From assembly GCF_016908315.1 (NCBI RefSeq), contig NZ_JAFBDQ010000004.1:124001-188000 (forward strand): a stretch of 64,000 nucleotides of DNA. The letters run 5' to 3'. Numbering within the stretch: position 1 is the stretch's first letter; each line of letters opens with the position of its first letter. The translations under genes and the position numbers were made by a program. Origin of the DNA: Halanaerobacter jeridensis (GTDB taxonomy: Bacteria; Bacillota; Halanaerobiia; Halobacteroidales; Halobacteroidaceae). The notes below the pieces were generated by a model. That model ran no database searches. It was not told the DNA's origin and worked only from the letters and a program-made list of their open reading frames with translations. Of this stretch, positions 44,176-52,851 are shown piece by piece.

Positions 44176-44745
44176 GTGACTGAAGAAGAAGCGATAGAAA
44201 AGTTAAAAGGGTTAATTAGTGAAGATAGATTGGAACATGTGTTAGCAGTTAAGAATGAGGCGGTAAGATTAGCTAAACGTTTTGGGGTAGATGTAGAAAA
44301 AGCTCGTTGGGCTGGTTTATTACATGATTGTGCTAAAGGATTATCCAATAATAACCTATTGCAAAAAGCAAAAGAATTTGGTATAGTGATATGCGACGTT
44401 TATCAAGATGAACCAGCTTTATTACATGCTCCTGTTGGAGCAGAAATTGCAAAAAGAGAATTTGGAATTGAAGATGAGGTAATTTTAAAAGCGATTAAAG
44501 TTCACACTTTAGGAAGTAGTGAGATGTCTACTTTAGATAAAGTGGTTTTTTTAGCTGATCATATTGAGCCTAATCGTGAGTGTGAAACAATTGATCTGTT
44601 AAGAAAGCATATTAAAAAGGATACTAAAGGTAGAACTTTGAATGATGCAGTGAGAACTGCTTGTGAAGATACAATTAGATATCACCTTGATTTAGGTGAA
44701 ACTATTCATCCTCAAACGATTAAGACACGTAATTCATTACTTTAA
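44176..44745 (+). CDS. yqeK: HD-domain Ap4A hydrolase YqeK
   Basis: A 189-residue HD-superfamily protein with HDCAKGL, HAPVGAEIA, HTLGSSEM and LADHIEPNRE, the metal ligands. YqeK splits diadenosine tetraphosphate symmetrically to ADP. It starts at GTG behind GGAGG and is part of the classical nadD-yqeK-rsfS string. Confidence 0.93.
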   Translation: MTEEEAIEKLKGLISEDRLEHVLAVKNEAVRLAKRFGVDVEKARWAGLLHDCAKGLSNNNLLQKAKEFGIVICDVYQDEPALLHAPVGAEIAKREFGIEDEVILKAIKVHTLGSSEMSTLDKVVFLADHIEPNRECETIDLLRKHIKKDTKGRTLNDAVRTACEDTIRYHLDLGETIHPQTIKTRNSLL

Positions 44746-44840
44746 GTTTAAGGCTAAGTAAAGAAAAAACTTTTGATGTTTTTTAAGCTTAGATTTAAAT
44801 TAAAACTTAAACTTGGAGTCTATTAGAGAGGAAGAATCAG

Positions 44841-45758
44841 ATGTTGCACGGAAAATTGCAGAAAGTGCTACTTTATTTAGTTTTGCTACTATTGATTACC
44901 ACTGTCAGTGGGATGGTAATGTTTTATTGTTTGTTAGGTCAAGAAAAACAAAATAATTTTCAGCTTGAAAAGAAAGCTGAAGTTAAGAATAACAATAATC
45001 AGTTTTTAGCAAATCCTAAGGAAGAAATTAATCTCTTATTGTTAGGAACAGACCAAAAGCAAGATGAAAGGGCTCGTTCTGATACTTTAATGATAGCTAA
45101 TATAGATGGGGCGACAGAAGAAATTTCTATTATATCTATTCCTCGCGATACAAGAGTGAAATTTCCTGATGGTAAGTATCATAAGATAAATGCTGCTTAC
45201 TCTTATGGAGGAGTAGAATTAGTACAAAATACTATCAGCCAATTTTTAGGAATAGAGATTGATTATTATTTAAATATAAACTATAATAATTTTACGGATT
45301 TAGTAGACTTAATTGATGGTGTTGAATTAAAAGTAGCAAAGGATTTGCAGTATGTAGACCAAGCGGCCAGTCTCAATATTGATTTGGCTGCGGGAAAGCA
45401 AATTTTAAATGGTGAACAAGCTCTTGATTATGTACGCTTTCGCCATGATTATTTAGGTGATATTGGTCGTGTACAGCGACAGCAGAAGTTCTTAAGAGCA
45501 GTAGCGGATAAATTGTTAACACCATCTATGGTTTTTAAGTTACCTAAATTGCTTAATAAAGTTAGCAATACTGTTGATACGAATCTTGCTTTAAGTGATT
45601 TTGCAGTTCTAGCTAAATTGATTAAAGACATTAAATTAGAACAAATAAAAACTGTTACTCTGCCTGGTGAAGCAGATTATATTAGCGGAATTAGTTATTG
45701 GGTAGTAACAGAAGAAAAATTAAATTCACTTTTAACTTCGTTTAATTTTATATCATAA
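44841..45758 (+). CDS. LytR-CpsA-Psr family phosphotransferase
   Basis: A 305-residue membrane-anchored LCP protein. It has an N-terminal helix (about 8-28), then the catalytic domain with LLLLGTDQKQDERARSDTLM, ISIPRDTRVKFPDG and DYVRFRHD. LCP enzymes transfer undecaprenyl-linked glycopolymers to peptidoglycan. The protein fits between yqeK and rsfS, its usual place. Which polymer it moves cannot be told. Confidence 0.93.
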   Translation: MLHGKLQKVLLYLVLLLLITTVSGMVMFYCLLGQEKQNNFQLEKKAEVKNNNNQFLANPKEEINLLLLGTDQKQDERARSDTLMIANIDGATEEISIISIPRDTRVKFPDGKYHKINAAYSYGGVELVQNTISQFLGIEIDYYLNINYNNFTDLVDLIDGVELKVAKDLQYVDQAASLNIDLAAGKQILNGEQALDYVRFRHDYLGDIGRVQRQQKFLRAVADKLLTPSMVFKLPKLLNKVSNTVDTNLALSDFAVLAKLIKDIKLEQIKTVTLPGEADYISGISYWVVTEEKLNSLLTSFNFIS

Positions 45759-45772
45759 AAGGGGGTCAATTA

Positions 45773-46120
45773 ATGGCGTTAAATTCTTTAGATGTAGCAA
45801 AAAAAGCTGCTAAAGCAGCAGATGAAAAGAGTGCAGAAGATATTCTTGTATTAGGAATGGATGGGATTTCTATTTTAGCTGATTATTTTGTTATTTGTAG
45901 TGGAACTTCAACTACACAGGTGAATGCAATTGTTAATTCAATTGAAGGTGAATTAGAAGAAAAAATAGAATTGATTAGAAAAGAAGGAACTGATGGGGCA
46001 CGTTGGGCTGTTTTAGATTATGGAGATGTAATAATTCATGTATTCCATGATGAGCAACGTGAATACTATCAATTAGAGAAGTTATGGGGCGATGCAGAAC
46101 GAATCGACTGGTCGAAATAA
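45773..46120 (+). CDS. rsfS: ribosome silencing factor RsfS
   Basis: A 115-residue RsfS/Iojap protein with ADYFVICSGTSTTQVNAI, GARWAVLDYGDVIIHVF and EREYYQLEKLWGD-type C-terminal segments. It binds L14 and blocks subunit joining when nutrients fall. It lies 14 nt after the LCP gene. Confidence 0.95.
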   Translation: MALNSLDVAKKAAKAADEKSAEDILVLGMDGISILADYFVICSGTSTTQVNAIVNSIEGELEEKIELIRKEGTDGARWAVLDYGDVIIHVFHDEQREYYQLEKLWGDAERIDWSK

Positions 46121-46122
46121 AT

Positions 46123-46405
46123 TTGACAAATTTGCTTAATTAGTTTATAATTGTGCTTGTCAAATTAAACTGAATAGGTACCCTAATAGCGGAGAAAAGG
46201 AGTAGTAAGCGTTAGCTGAACTCGCCTTGGAGCTAGATAGATGAAATAGTAGTAATCTATCCGGTTAACAGTCGTTACTCTGTTGCAAGAGGGGATATGA
46301 TTAGAGGTTTTATATCTAATTATATCAAGTAGGGTGGTATCGCGAGAGAAAAAACTCTCGTCCCTATTAAGGAGTTATATCTTTATTAGGGGCGAGAGTT
46401 TTTTA
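46123..46405 (+). promoter_or_regulatory. promoter and leucyl T-box leader of leuS
   Basis: TTGACA (46123-46128), a 17-nt spacer and TATAAT (46146-46151) form a consensus promoter. The leader carries the T-box core AGGGTGGTATCGCG (46331-46344). A specifier region GAACTCGCC near 46219 offers the Leu codon CTC. The terminator stem ACTCTCGTCCCTA (46354-46366) with TAGGGGCGAGAGT (46387-46399) is followed by a T run. Uncharged tRNA-Leu should favour readthrough into leuS. Confidence 0.92.
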
Positions 46406-46460
46406 TATTAATTGACAGTGGCCAAAAATATAACTAATTAAAATGTAGGGAGGAAAAAAA

Positions 46461-48932
46461 GTGAAAGAAAAATATGATTTTCAGAGTATTGAGCCGAAGT
46501 GGCAGCAAAACTGGGAAGAAGAAGAATTGTACCAGACAGAAATGGATCAAGACCAAGAAAAATATTATGTATTAGAGATGTTCCCTTATCCATCTGGTAA
46601 TTTACATATGGGGCATGTTAGAAATTATTCTATTGGAGACGTTTTTGCTCGATTTAAGAATATGCAAGGGTATAATGTTTTACATCCAATGGGGTGGGAT
46701 GCTTTCGGTTTACCTGCTGAGAATGCAGCAATTAAGCGAGATATACATCCAGCTGATTGGACGGAAGATAATACAGATAATATGCGGAAACAGTTTAAGA
46801 TGTTAGGATTTAGTTTTGATTGGGAACGAGAAGTAGCAACTTGTGACCCAGATTATTATAAATGGACACAGTGGTTGTTCTTAGAATTATATAAAGAAGG
46901 ATTAGCTTATAAAGATGAATCAGAAGTTAATTGGTGCCCGAGCTGTCAAACAGTGCTAGCTAATGAGCAGGTAGTAGATGGTGAATGCGAACGTTGTGAT
47001 AGTGAAGTAATTGATAAAGAACTTGAGCAGTGGTCATTTAAAATCACTGAATATGCTCAGGAACTATTAGATGATCATCATTTATTATCTGAATGGCCAG
47101 ATAAAGTAAAGTTAATGCAGAAAAATTGGATTGGTCGTAGTGAAGGTGCGAATATAGAATTCGAAATTGCTGATAGTGAAGACAGTTTGGAAGTCTTTAC
47201 TACTCGACCTGATACAATTTATGGTGCTACGTACATGGTTTTAGCACCTGAACATCCATTGGTAGAAAAATTGGTGACTGGAACTGATAAAGAAGCAGAA
47301 GTAATGGATTTTGTAGAAAAAATGAAGAATCAAGATGAAGAAGAAAGAACGGGCGAAAATGCTGAAAAATTAGGACTAGATACGGGTATTAAAGCTGTTA
47401 ACCCGATGACTGGAGAAAAAATTCCGGTGATGATTGCTAATTATGTACTAATGGATTATGGTACAGGAGCAATTATGGCTGTTCCCGCTCATGATGAACG
47501 AGACTTTGATTTTGCTAAAAAATATGATTTGCCAATTAGAGTTGTAATTCAGCCAGAAGATGAAGATTTTTCTGCTGCTGATATGGAAGAAGCTTATACA
47601 GAAGATGGATTAGTAGTTAATTCTGAGATCTTAAATGGTTTAAGTGTTGATAAAGCTTTTGATAAGATTGTTGAGTACTTTGAAAAAGAAGATATTGGAG
47701 AAAAAGAGGTTAATTATCGCTTGCGAGATTGGTTGATTTCTCGGCAGCGATATTGGGGGACACCGATTCCAATTATTTATTGTGATGACTGTGGTAGTGT
47801 TCCAGTACCAGAGGAGGATCTGCCGGTAGAATTACCAACTGATATAGAGTTTACTGGTGAAGGAGAATCTCCTTTGGCTCAGGCCGATGATTTTGTAAAT
47901 ACCACTTGTCCTAAGTGTGGTAAAGATGCTCACCGAGAAGTGGATACAATGGATACATTTGTTGATTCTTCTTGGTATTATTTGCGCTATACTAGTCCAG
48001 AAGTTGCAGATAAAGTATTTGATGAAGAACAAGCAAATTATTGGATGAATGTTGACCAGTATATTGGTGGAGTTGAACATGCTGTAATGCATTTGTTGTA
48101 TGCTAGATTCTTTATGAAATTCCTTTATGATCAGGGGTATGTTGAAGATAGAGAACCTTTCTCTAGTTTATTAACCCAAGGTATGGTTCTATTAGATGGG
48201 GCAAAAATGTCTAAGTCTAAAGGTAATGTAGTTGATCCAATGGAAATCTTAGATGAGTATGGAGCTGATGTAGCAAGATTATTTATTCTATTTGCTGCTC
48301 CCCCAGCTAAAGATTTAGATTGGAATACTGAAGGGGTTGAAGGTGCACAAAGATTCTTGAATCGAGTGTGGCGTTTAACTGCTAATAATATTGATACTAT
48401 CCAAGATGCTGGAGATTTTGAAGTAGATGGAGATGCAGAAGAAAAATTATATCGTGAGTTGCATGTAGCAATTAAAGATGTAACTGAAGATGTTAGTGAA
48501 CGTCAGCAGTTAAATACTGCAATTAGTTCAATTATGGAGTTAGTTAATGCTGCTTATAAATATTTAGCTGATAGTGAAGATATTAATGCTGGATTATTAA
48601 AAGAAGTAGTAGAAACAATTGTTGTCTTATTAGCTCCATTTGCTCCTCATATGACAGAAGAGTTATGGGCTAATCTTGGTTATGAAGAAAGTGTCCATCA
48701 ACAAAGTTGGCCTGACTATAGTGAAGATGCTATCGCTAAAGATGAAATTGAAATTGTAGTTCAGGTCAATGGTAAAGTGAGAGATAAAGTAAATGTTCCT
48801 GTAGATATTGCTGAAGAAGAATTGAAAGAAGTAGCTAAAGAGCAAGAAAATGTTCAGCGTCATATTGAAGGTAAGAATATAGTGAAAGAAATTGTTGTGC
48901 CGCAGAAATTAATTAATATTGTTGCGCAATAA
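46461..48932 (+). CDS. leuS: leucyl-tRNA synthetase
   Basis: An 823-residue class I synthetase. The HIGH motif is in [15 protein letters not shown], a CP1 editing domain spans about residues 220-415, and KMSKS is in [10 protein letters not shown]. The zinc-like knuckle [12 protein letters not shown] is present. It starts at GTG behind GGGAGG. The C-terminal [10 protein letters not shown] domain is complete. It is single-gene, controlled by the T-box. Confidence 0.98.
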   Translation: MKEKYDFQSIEPKWQQNWEEEELYQTEMDQDQEKYYVLEMFPYPSGNLHMGHVRNYSIGDVFARFKNMQGYNVLHPMGWDAFGLPAENAAIKRDIHPADWTEDNTDNMRKQFKMLGFSFDWEREVATCDPDYYKWTQWLFLELYKEGLAYKDESEVNWCPSCQTVLANEQVVDGECERCDSEVIDKELEQWSFKITEYAQELLDDHHLLSEWPDKVKLMQKNWIGRSEGANIEFEIADSEDSLEVFTTRPDTIYGATYMVLAPEHPLVEKLVTGTDKEAEVMDFVEKMKNQDEEERTGENAEKLGLDTGIKAVNPMTGEKIPVMIANYVLMDYGTGAIMAVPAHDERDFDFAKKYDLPIRVVIQPEDEDFSAADMEEAYTEDGLVVNSEILNGLSVDKAFDKIVEYFEKEDIGEKEVNYRLRDWLISRQRYWGTPIPIIYCDDCGSVPVPEEDLPVELPTDIEFTGEGESPLAQADDFVNTTCPKCGKDAHREVDTMDTFVDSSWYYLRYTSPEVADKVFDEEQANYWMNVDQYIGGVEHAVMHLLYARFFMKFLYDQGYVEDREPFSSLLTQGMVLLDGAKMSKSKGNVVDPMEILDEYGADVARLFILFAAPPAKDLDWNTEGVEGAQRFLNRVWRLTANNIDTIQDAGDFEVDGDAEEKLYRELHVAIKDVTEDVSERQQLNTAISSIMELVNAAYKYLADSEDINAGLLKEVVETIVVLLAPFAPHMTEELWANLGYEESVHQQSWPDYSEDAIAKDEIEIVVQVNGKVRDKVNVPVDIAEEELKEVAKEQENVQRHIEGKNIVKEIVVPQKLINIVAQ

Positions 48933-48948
48933 ATCATTTGTTCTCTGA

Positions 48949-48976
48949 ACCTGCACTTATAAGTGCAGGTTTTTTT
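48949..48976 (+). terminator. leuS terminator
   Basis: ACCTGCACTTA and TAAGTGCAGGT form a perfect stem (48949-48970) followed by six T. Confidence 0.95.
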
Positions 48977-49065
48977 CTTTTTTATTATCAAAAAAGTATC
49001 TTTTTATGTTATACTATAGGTATGAGGTGTATAATTATTAATAAAGAATTAAAAGGGGGAGTCAT

Positions 49066-50532
49066 ATGATGTTTAATAAGAAAAGATTACTTTTAGTTAT
49101 TGCAATATTAGTATTAGGAATAGTATTTACTGGGTGTTCAGGTGATAGTGCTGTAACTGAATTAACTGAAGATGTTGACGGACCGCCGCAGGTAATAGTT
49201 AATGAAAAAAGTGACCAATTTACAGCTACTGGCCCTACAGGTTCTGATTATTCTTGGCAAGTAGCAAATGGTTTAGGTACATTCACTAATCGAACTAGTA
49301 ATAAAACTAAATTTATAGCTTCTAAAGAAGCATTGAATCAGGGAAGAATTGATATCAGTGTTTTAATTGATAATACAGAAAAAACAATAGAAGATATAGA
49401 AGTATTAAGTAATGATAGCAAAACTGAATATGCTAAAGGATCTTTTCACAGTATTGTTTCTACTGATGATATGAACCGGAAAGGTTATTTGGCAGCAGGA
49501 ACTGTGGGAGATCTAAATTCATCAAATAGTAGACACCCTTATATGGTTAAGGCAGATAATAGAGGGGTTACCATTGAAAAAAAAGAATTTAATCGCGAAG
49601 GAAGATTTTATGAAGTAAAGGACTTTGTTAGAACTGCTAGAGGTGATTACTATTATTTAATTGGATATGGAACAGTTAATGGTGATGTTAGTCAAGAATT
49701 TGTATTAGAATTAAATAATAAGATGGTGATAAATAAAGATTATAACTCGGGAGGAATTACGACTGGGGATACTTATTTAAGAAGTGGAATTATTTCTAAA
49801 AATATATTTGCTAGTGACCATGTAATAGCAGTTGGAAATACAAGACTTGATAATGGGAATCTTGCACCTTATATTATCGATATTAATACTAATGATGCTG
49901 CTGATGTTACACCTCATATTTTGGATAATGATTATGGATATGAATTTGCTAATTCATATTATAATTTAGAATCAATTGTAGAAATTAATAATGGGTATAT
50001 TGCAGTTGGATTTACTGGTGCAAATAGAAGTGGAGCAGAAGGAATCATTTTAAGATTAAATTCTGAATTTAATGTTACTGAGGTAAATACGAGTATTACA
50101 GAAAAATTATTTAAAATAAAAAAAGTTAAAAATGTTACAGGGGTAGATTATGTAGTAGTTGGAGATAACGGTTATATTGGTGAAATTGATGACAACAGTA
50201 GTAATTTAACTATTACAAGTGATAATATAGGTACTGCTAGATATAGAGATGTACTTGTTGATGGTAGTAATTATATTGTAGTTGGAGCAAAAGATAGTAA
50301 TAATGATGATAAATATGACCAAGGTGTAGTTAGTAAATTAACAGCAGGAAGTTTAGCTAATAGTGATAGCTTCACTCAAAATTATGGAAGTTATTTATAT
50401 AGTGTTGATAAAGCAACTGATGGCGACTATCTATTAGCCGGTCATTCCACTAGTAATGATGGCAGTACTAATAGTTATGTAGTGAAAATCAACCCTAGTG
50501 ATGGTTCTGTAGTAGATAGAGTAAAAGAGTAA
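49066..50532 (+). CDS. putative lipoprotein with seven propeller-like repeats
   Basis: A 488-residue secreted lipoprotein. The signal peptide ends in the lipobox VFTGC (Cys about residue 24). An Ig-like stretch follows to about 110. Then a repeat of the form aromatic-hydrophobic-VG occurs seven times: KGYLAAGT, YYLIGYG, HVIAVGN, GYIAVGF, YVVVGDN, YIVVGAK and YLLAGHS. Seven units suggest a seven-bladed beta-propeller. No family name is sure. It would sit on the periplasmic face of a membrane, or on the surface. GGGGGAG precedes the ATG; a beta-barrel gene follows after a terminator. Confidence 0.7.
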   Translation: MMFNKKRLLLVIAILVLGIVFTGCSGDSAVTELTEDVDGPPQVIVNEKSDQFTATGPTGSDYSWQVANGLGTFTNRTSNKTKFIASKEALNQGRIDISVLIDNTEKTIEDIEVLSNDSKTEYAKGSFHSIVSTDDMNRKGYLAAGTVGDLNSSNSRHPYMVKADNRGVTIEKKEFNREGRFYEVKDFVRTARGDYYYLIGYGTVNGDVSQEFVLELNNKMVINKDYNSGGITTGDTYLRSGIISKNIFASDHVIAVGNTRLDNGNLAPYIIDINTNDAADVTPHILDNDYGYEFANSYYNLESIVEINNGYIAVGFTGANRSGAEGIILRLNSEFNVTEVNTSITEKLFKIKKVKNVTGVDYVVVGDNGYIGEIDDNSSNLTITSDNIGTARYRDVLVDGSNYIVVGAKDSNNDDKYDQGVVSKLTAGSLANSDSFTQNYGSYLYSVDKATDGDYLLAGHSTSNDGSTNSYVVKINPSDGSVVDRVKE

Positions 50533-50540
50533 AAGATATG

Positions 50541-50568
50541 AAAAAGCGGTTCTTAAGAATCGCTTTTT
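50541..50568 (+). terminator. terminator after the propeller lipoprotein
   Basis: AAAAAGCGGTTCTTA and TAAGAATCGCTTTTT pair across 50541-50568 with one G-T pair and end in five T. Confidence 0.88.
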
Positions 50569-50593
50569 ATTTTGATTTTTGGGGTGTTTTTCG

Positions 50594-51259
50594 ATGAAAA
50601 AATATATACTTATATTATTAATATTATTAAGTTTTAACTGCAGTATAGAAGCGAAAGAAATTACTGATAAAAAAATAGAATTCAATGGTGGCTTAACATA
50701 TAATAATTATATTTATAAAAAGTATGATTTGAATAATGGAGAAAAAGAATTAGATGAAGATTATTTTATTAGAGAAGATTTACATCATGGGCAAGGGTTC
50801 TATACTGAGGTTATTTATTGGTTGAACAAAAAATTAGGAATTGAATTAGGTCTACAGAAAAATGAAATGAAGGCTGAATGGGATTCAGAAAATAATTCTG
50901 AAAAATATGAGTATAAATCTAATTTAGATACTTATTATAGTGGTGTGACTTATAAAGTTAATCCAACTTTAGAATTATATATTGATGCTAATTACAATTT
51001 TTATCAAGAACATTATTCTAAATCTAGTTTTTCTACTGATATTAAATCTGGTGAAGGTTTAGGATTTATGATAGGAACTAAAGTTAATTATCAAATTAAT
51101 AAAAATTTTGATGTGATATTAAATACAGAATATTATTTAGCAGAGATTGATATAGATGAAAGATATAGTTCTTATCAGGGTAAGGTAATAAATGTTAATG
51201 ATGAAGAGTTGAAAATTAGTGGTCTTGGATTAAAATTAGGAATAGGATATAAATTTTGA
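50594..51259 (+). CDS. putative outer-membrane beta-barrel protein (second)
   Basis: A 221-residue secreted protein. The signal peptide is about residues 1-20 (MKKYILILLILLSF, then IEAKE). The mature part has alternating strands with many Tyr and Asn. The C-terminus KLGIGYKF ends in Phe as outer-membrane barrels do. The ATG at 50594 is chosen for the signal peptide; GGGGTG lies upstream. It is shorter than the 10465 protein and shows no clear similarity. About eight strands are plausible. Repeat copy 3 begins 4 nt after its stop. Confidence 0.68.
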   Translation: MKKYILILLILLSFNCSIEAKEITDKKIEFNGGLTYNNYIYKKYDLNNGEKELDEDYFIREDLHHGQGFYTEVIYWLNKKLGIELGLQKNEMKAEWDSENNSEKYEYKSNLDTYYSGVTYKVNPTLELYIDANYNFYQEHYSKSSFSTDIKSGEGLGFMIGTKVNYQINKNFDVILNTEYYLAEIDIDERYSSYQGKVINVNDEELKISGLGLKLGIGYKF

Positions 51260-51263
51260 TTAA

Positions 51264-51351
51264 TCTATATAAAGTTTCACTTTCAGTGTAACTTTATAGC
51301 TAGAAGTAAGTAGCTAGTAGCTAGTGGCACGATAGTGCCACTTTATATAGA
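51264..51351 (+). repeat. MITE-like foldback repeat, copy 3 (core deleted)
   Basis: An 88-bp form with both 12-bp ends and both end hairpins, but no core. The left arm to GTAGCTAG joins directly to TAGCTAGTGGCAC of the right arm. A deletion between CTAG-type repeats explains it. The left hairpin has one T-T mismatch (AGTGTAAC where copy 2 has AGTGAAAC). It has the same orientation as copy 2. Confidence 0.85.
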
Positions 51352-51406
51352 TATTTATTAATTTATTGGGAATACTGACTAGTAACAATAGACTAGAGGT
51401 GTTCTA

Positions 51407-52129
51407 ATGAGCAAAGATAATAAACAATCACCATCTGAATCACTGACAATTAAAACAATTTTTAATAATATTGCTCCTCATTATGGGCTTATGAATAAAA
51501 TTATGAGTTTAGGATTAGATAAATTGTGGCGTCAAAAAGTAGTTGATTTAGTAAGAGTGGAGCCTGAAACTAATATTTTAGATCTTGCCTGTGGAACTTG
51601 TGACTTGACTATTATGTTAGCTAAAAAATTAAAAAATGAGGGCCAAGTAATAGGATTAGACTATAGTGCTAAGATGTTAGAAATAGGGAAGGCAAAAATA
51701 GCAAAGCAAAATCTAAGTAGTGTAATAAAGTTAATACAAGGTGATGCCCGAAAATTACCTTTTGCTGCTCAAGAATTTGATTATGTAGTAATAGCTTTTG
51801 CTTTGCGAAATATTTCAGAAAGAGAGCAAGTCCTTAGAGAAATGAAAAGGGTTCTTAAAACAGATGGAACTATTATTACTTTAGATATTTTCCGATCAAA
51901 TTTATGGGGGTATCGGCAATTAGTCATGTTTTATTTCAAACAAGTAATTCCTCACTTAGCTAAATTGATTTTTAATCAATATCAAGAATATAACTGGTTA
52001 CCTCGGTCTATAGAAGAATTTATAACGATAGAAGAATTAGCATTAAAATTAGAAGAGTTTGATTTAAAAGAAATAAAGGTGGAAAAAATGATGGGTGGGG
52101 TAGTAGCACTACACCATGCTAAAAAATAA
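51407..52129 (+). CDS. menG: demethylmenaquinone methyltransferase-like protein
   Basis: A 240-residue SAM methyltransferase of the UbiE/MenG family. It has FNNIAPHYGLMNKIMS, the SAM-binding DLACGTCDLT, GLDYSAKMLEI and RNISEREQVL. The C-terminal KMMGGVVALHHA is conserved. It would methylate a demethylmenaquinone. The rest of the menaquinone pathway is not in the window, so quinone synthesis is unproven. It precedes comEA by 131 nt. Confidence 0.87.
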   Translation: MSKDNKQSPSESLTIKTIFNNIAPHYGLMNKIMSLGLDKLWRQKVVDLVRVEPETNILDLACGTCDLTIMLAKKLKNEGQVIGLDYSAKMLEIGKAKIAKQNLSSVIKLIQGDARKLPFAAQEFDYVVIAFALRNISEREQVLREMKRVLKTDGTIITLDIFRSNLWGYRQLVMFYFKQVIPHLAKLIFNQYQEYNWLPRSIEEFITIEELALKLEEFDLKEIKVEKMMGGVVALHHAKK

Positions 52130-52260
52130 AGTATATAGACTGCACATTTAATACTTAGGATAAATAGTAATCCCTCCGATTTTATTTACTCTTGATTTAA
52201 AAAATGAATAATAGAAATCAAGATAGTAAAAAATAGTTAAAAAAGGAGGGGATTGGTTGG

Positions 52261-52851
52261 ATGTATCAAAGTCGAAGAGATAATCTATTAATTGTGGTTT
52301 TGATAATTATAATTCTATTAGCTGCAGGGAATATATTTTATCAACGTTTTAATTCTGAACAAGATGAGATAAAGGTTCAAGCTAAGACTCAAGTTAATTC
52401 TAATCATGAAATTGAAAATAAAAAATCTAATTTTAATCAGAAAAAAGAAGAAATAGTAGTTCATTTAGGAGGTGAAGTCCTAAAACCGGGAGTTTATTAT
52501 TGTGCTGCAGATAGTAGATTATATAAAATTTTAAAAAAAGCTGGTGGACCAACAAATAAAGCAGATTTAAATGCAATTAACTTAGCGATAAAAGTTCGAG
52601 ATGGGCAAAAAATAATAATTCCTAGCTTAACTAAATCTAATTCTTCTCAGGGGCCAAATGCTAAGATCAATATCAATACGGCTAAGCAGTCACAACTAGA
52701 AGAAATTAATGGAGTTGGTCCTGCTACTGCTAAAAAAATAATTAATTATAGACAAGATAATGGTAGATTTAAAAGTATTGATAGTTTAACAGAAGTTTCA
52801 GGAATTGGTCCTAAAACGTTAGAAAAAGTTAAAGAAAAGATTACTTATTAA
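52261..52851 (+). CDS. comEA: competence DNA-binding protein ComEA
   Basis: A 196-residue membrane-anchored DNA receptor. It has an N-terminal helix (about 9-27), an SLBB-like domain (VHLGGEVLKPGVYY) and a C-terminal helix-hairpin-helix pair (INTAKQSQLEEINGVGPATA, VSGIGPKTLEKV). It binds incoming double-stranded DNA. comEC starts at the next nucleotide. Confidence 0.94.
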   Translation: MYQSRRDNLLIVVLIIIILLAAGNIFYQRFNSEQDEIKVQAKTQVNSNHEIENKKSNFNQKKEEIVVHLGGEVLKPGVYYCAADSRLYKILKKAGGPTNKADLNAINLAIKVRDGQKIIIPSLTKSNSSQGPNAKININTAKQSQLEEINGVGPATAKKIINYRQDNGRFKSIDSLTEVSGIGPKTLEKVKEKITY

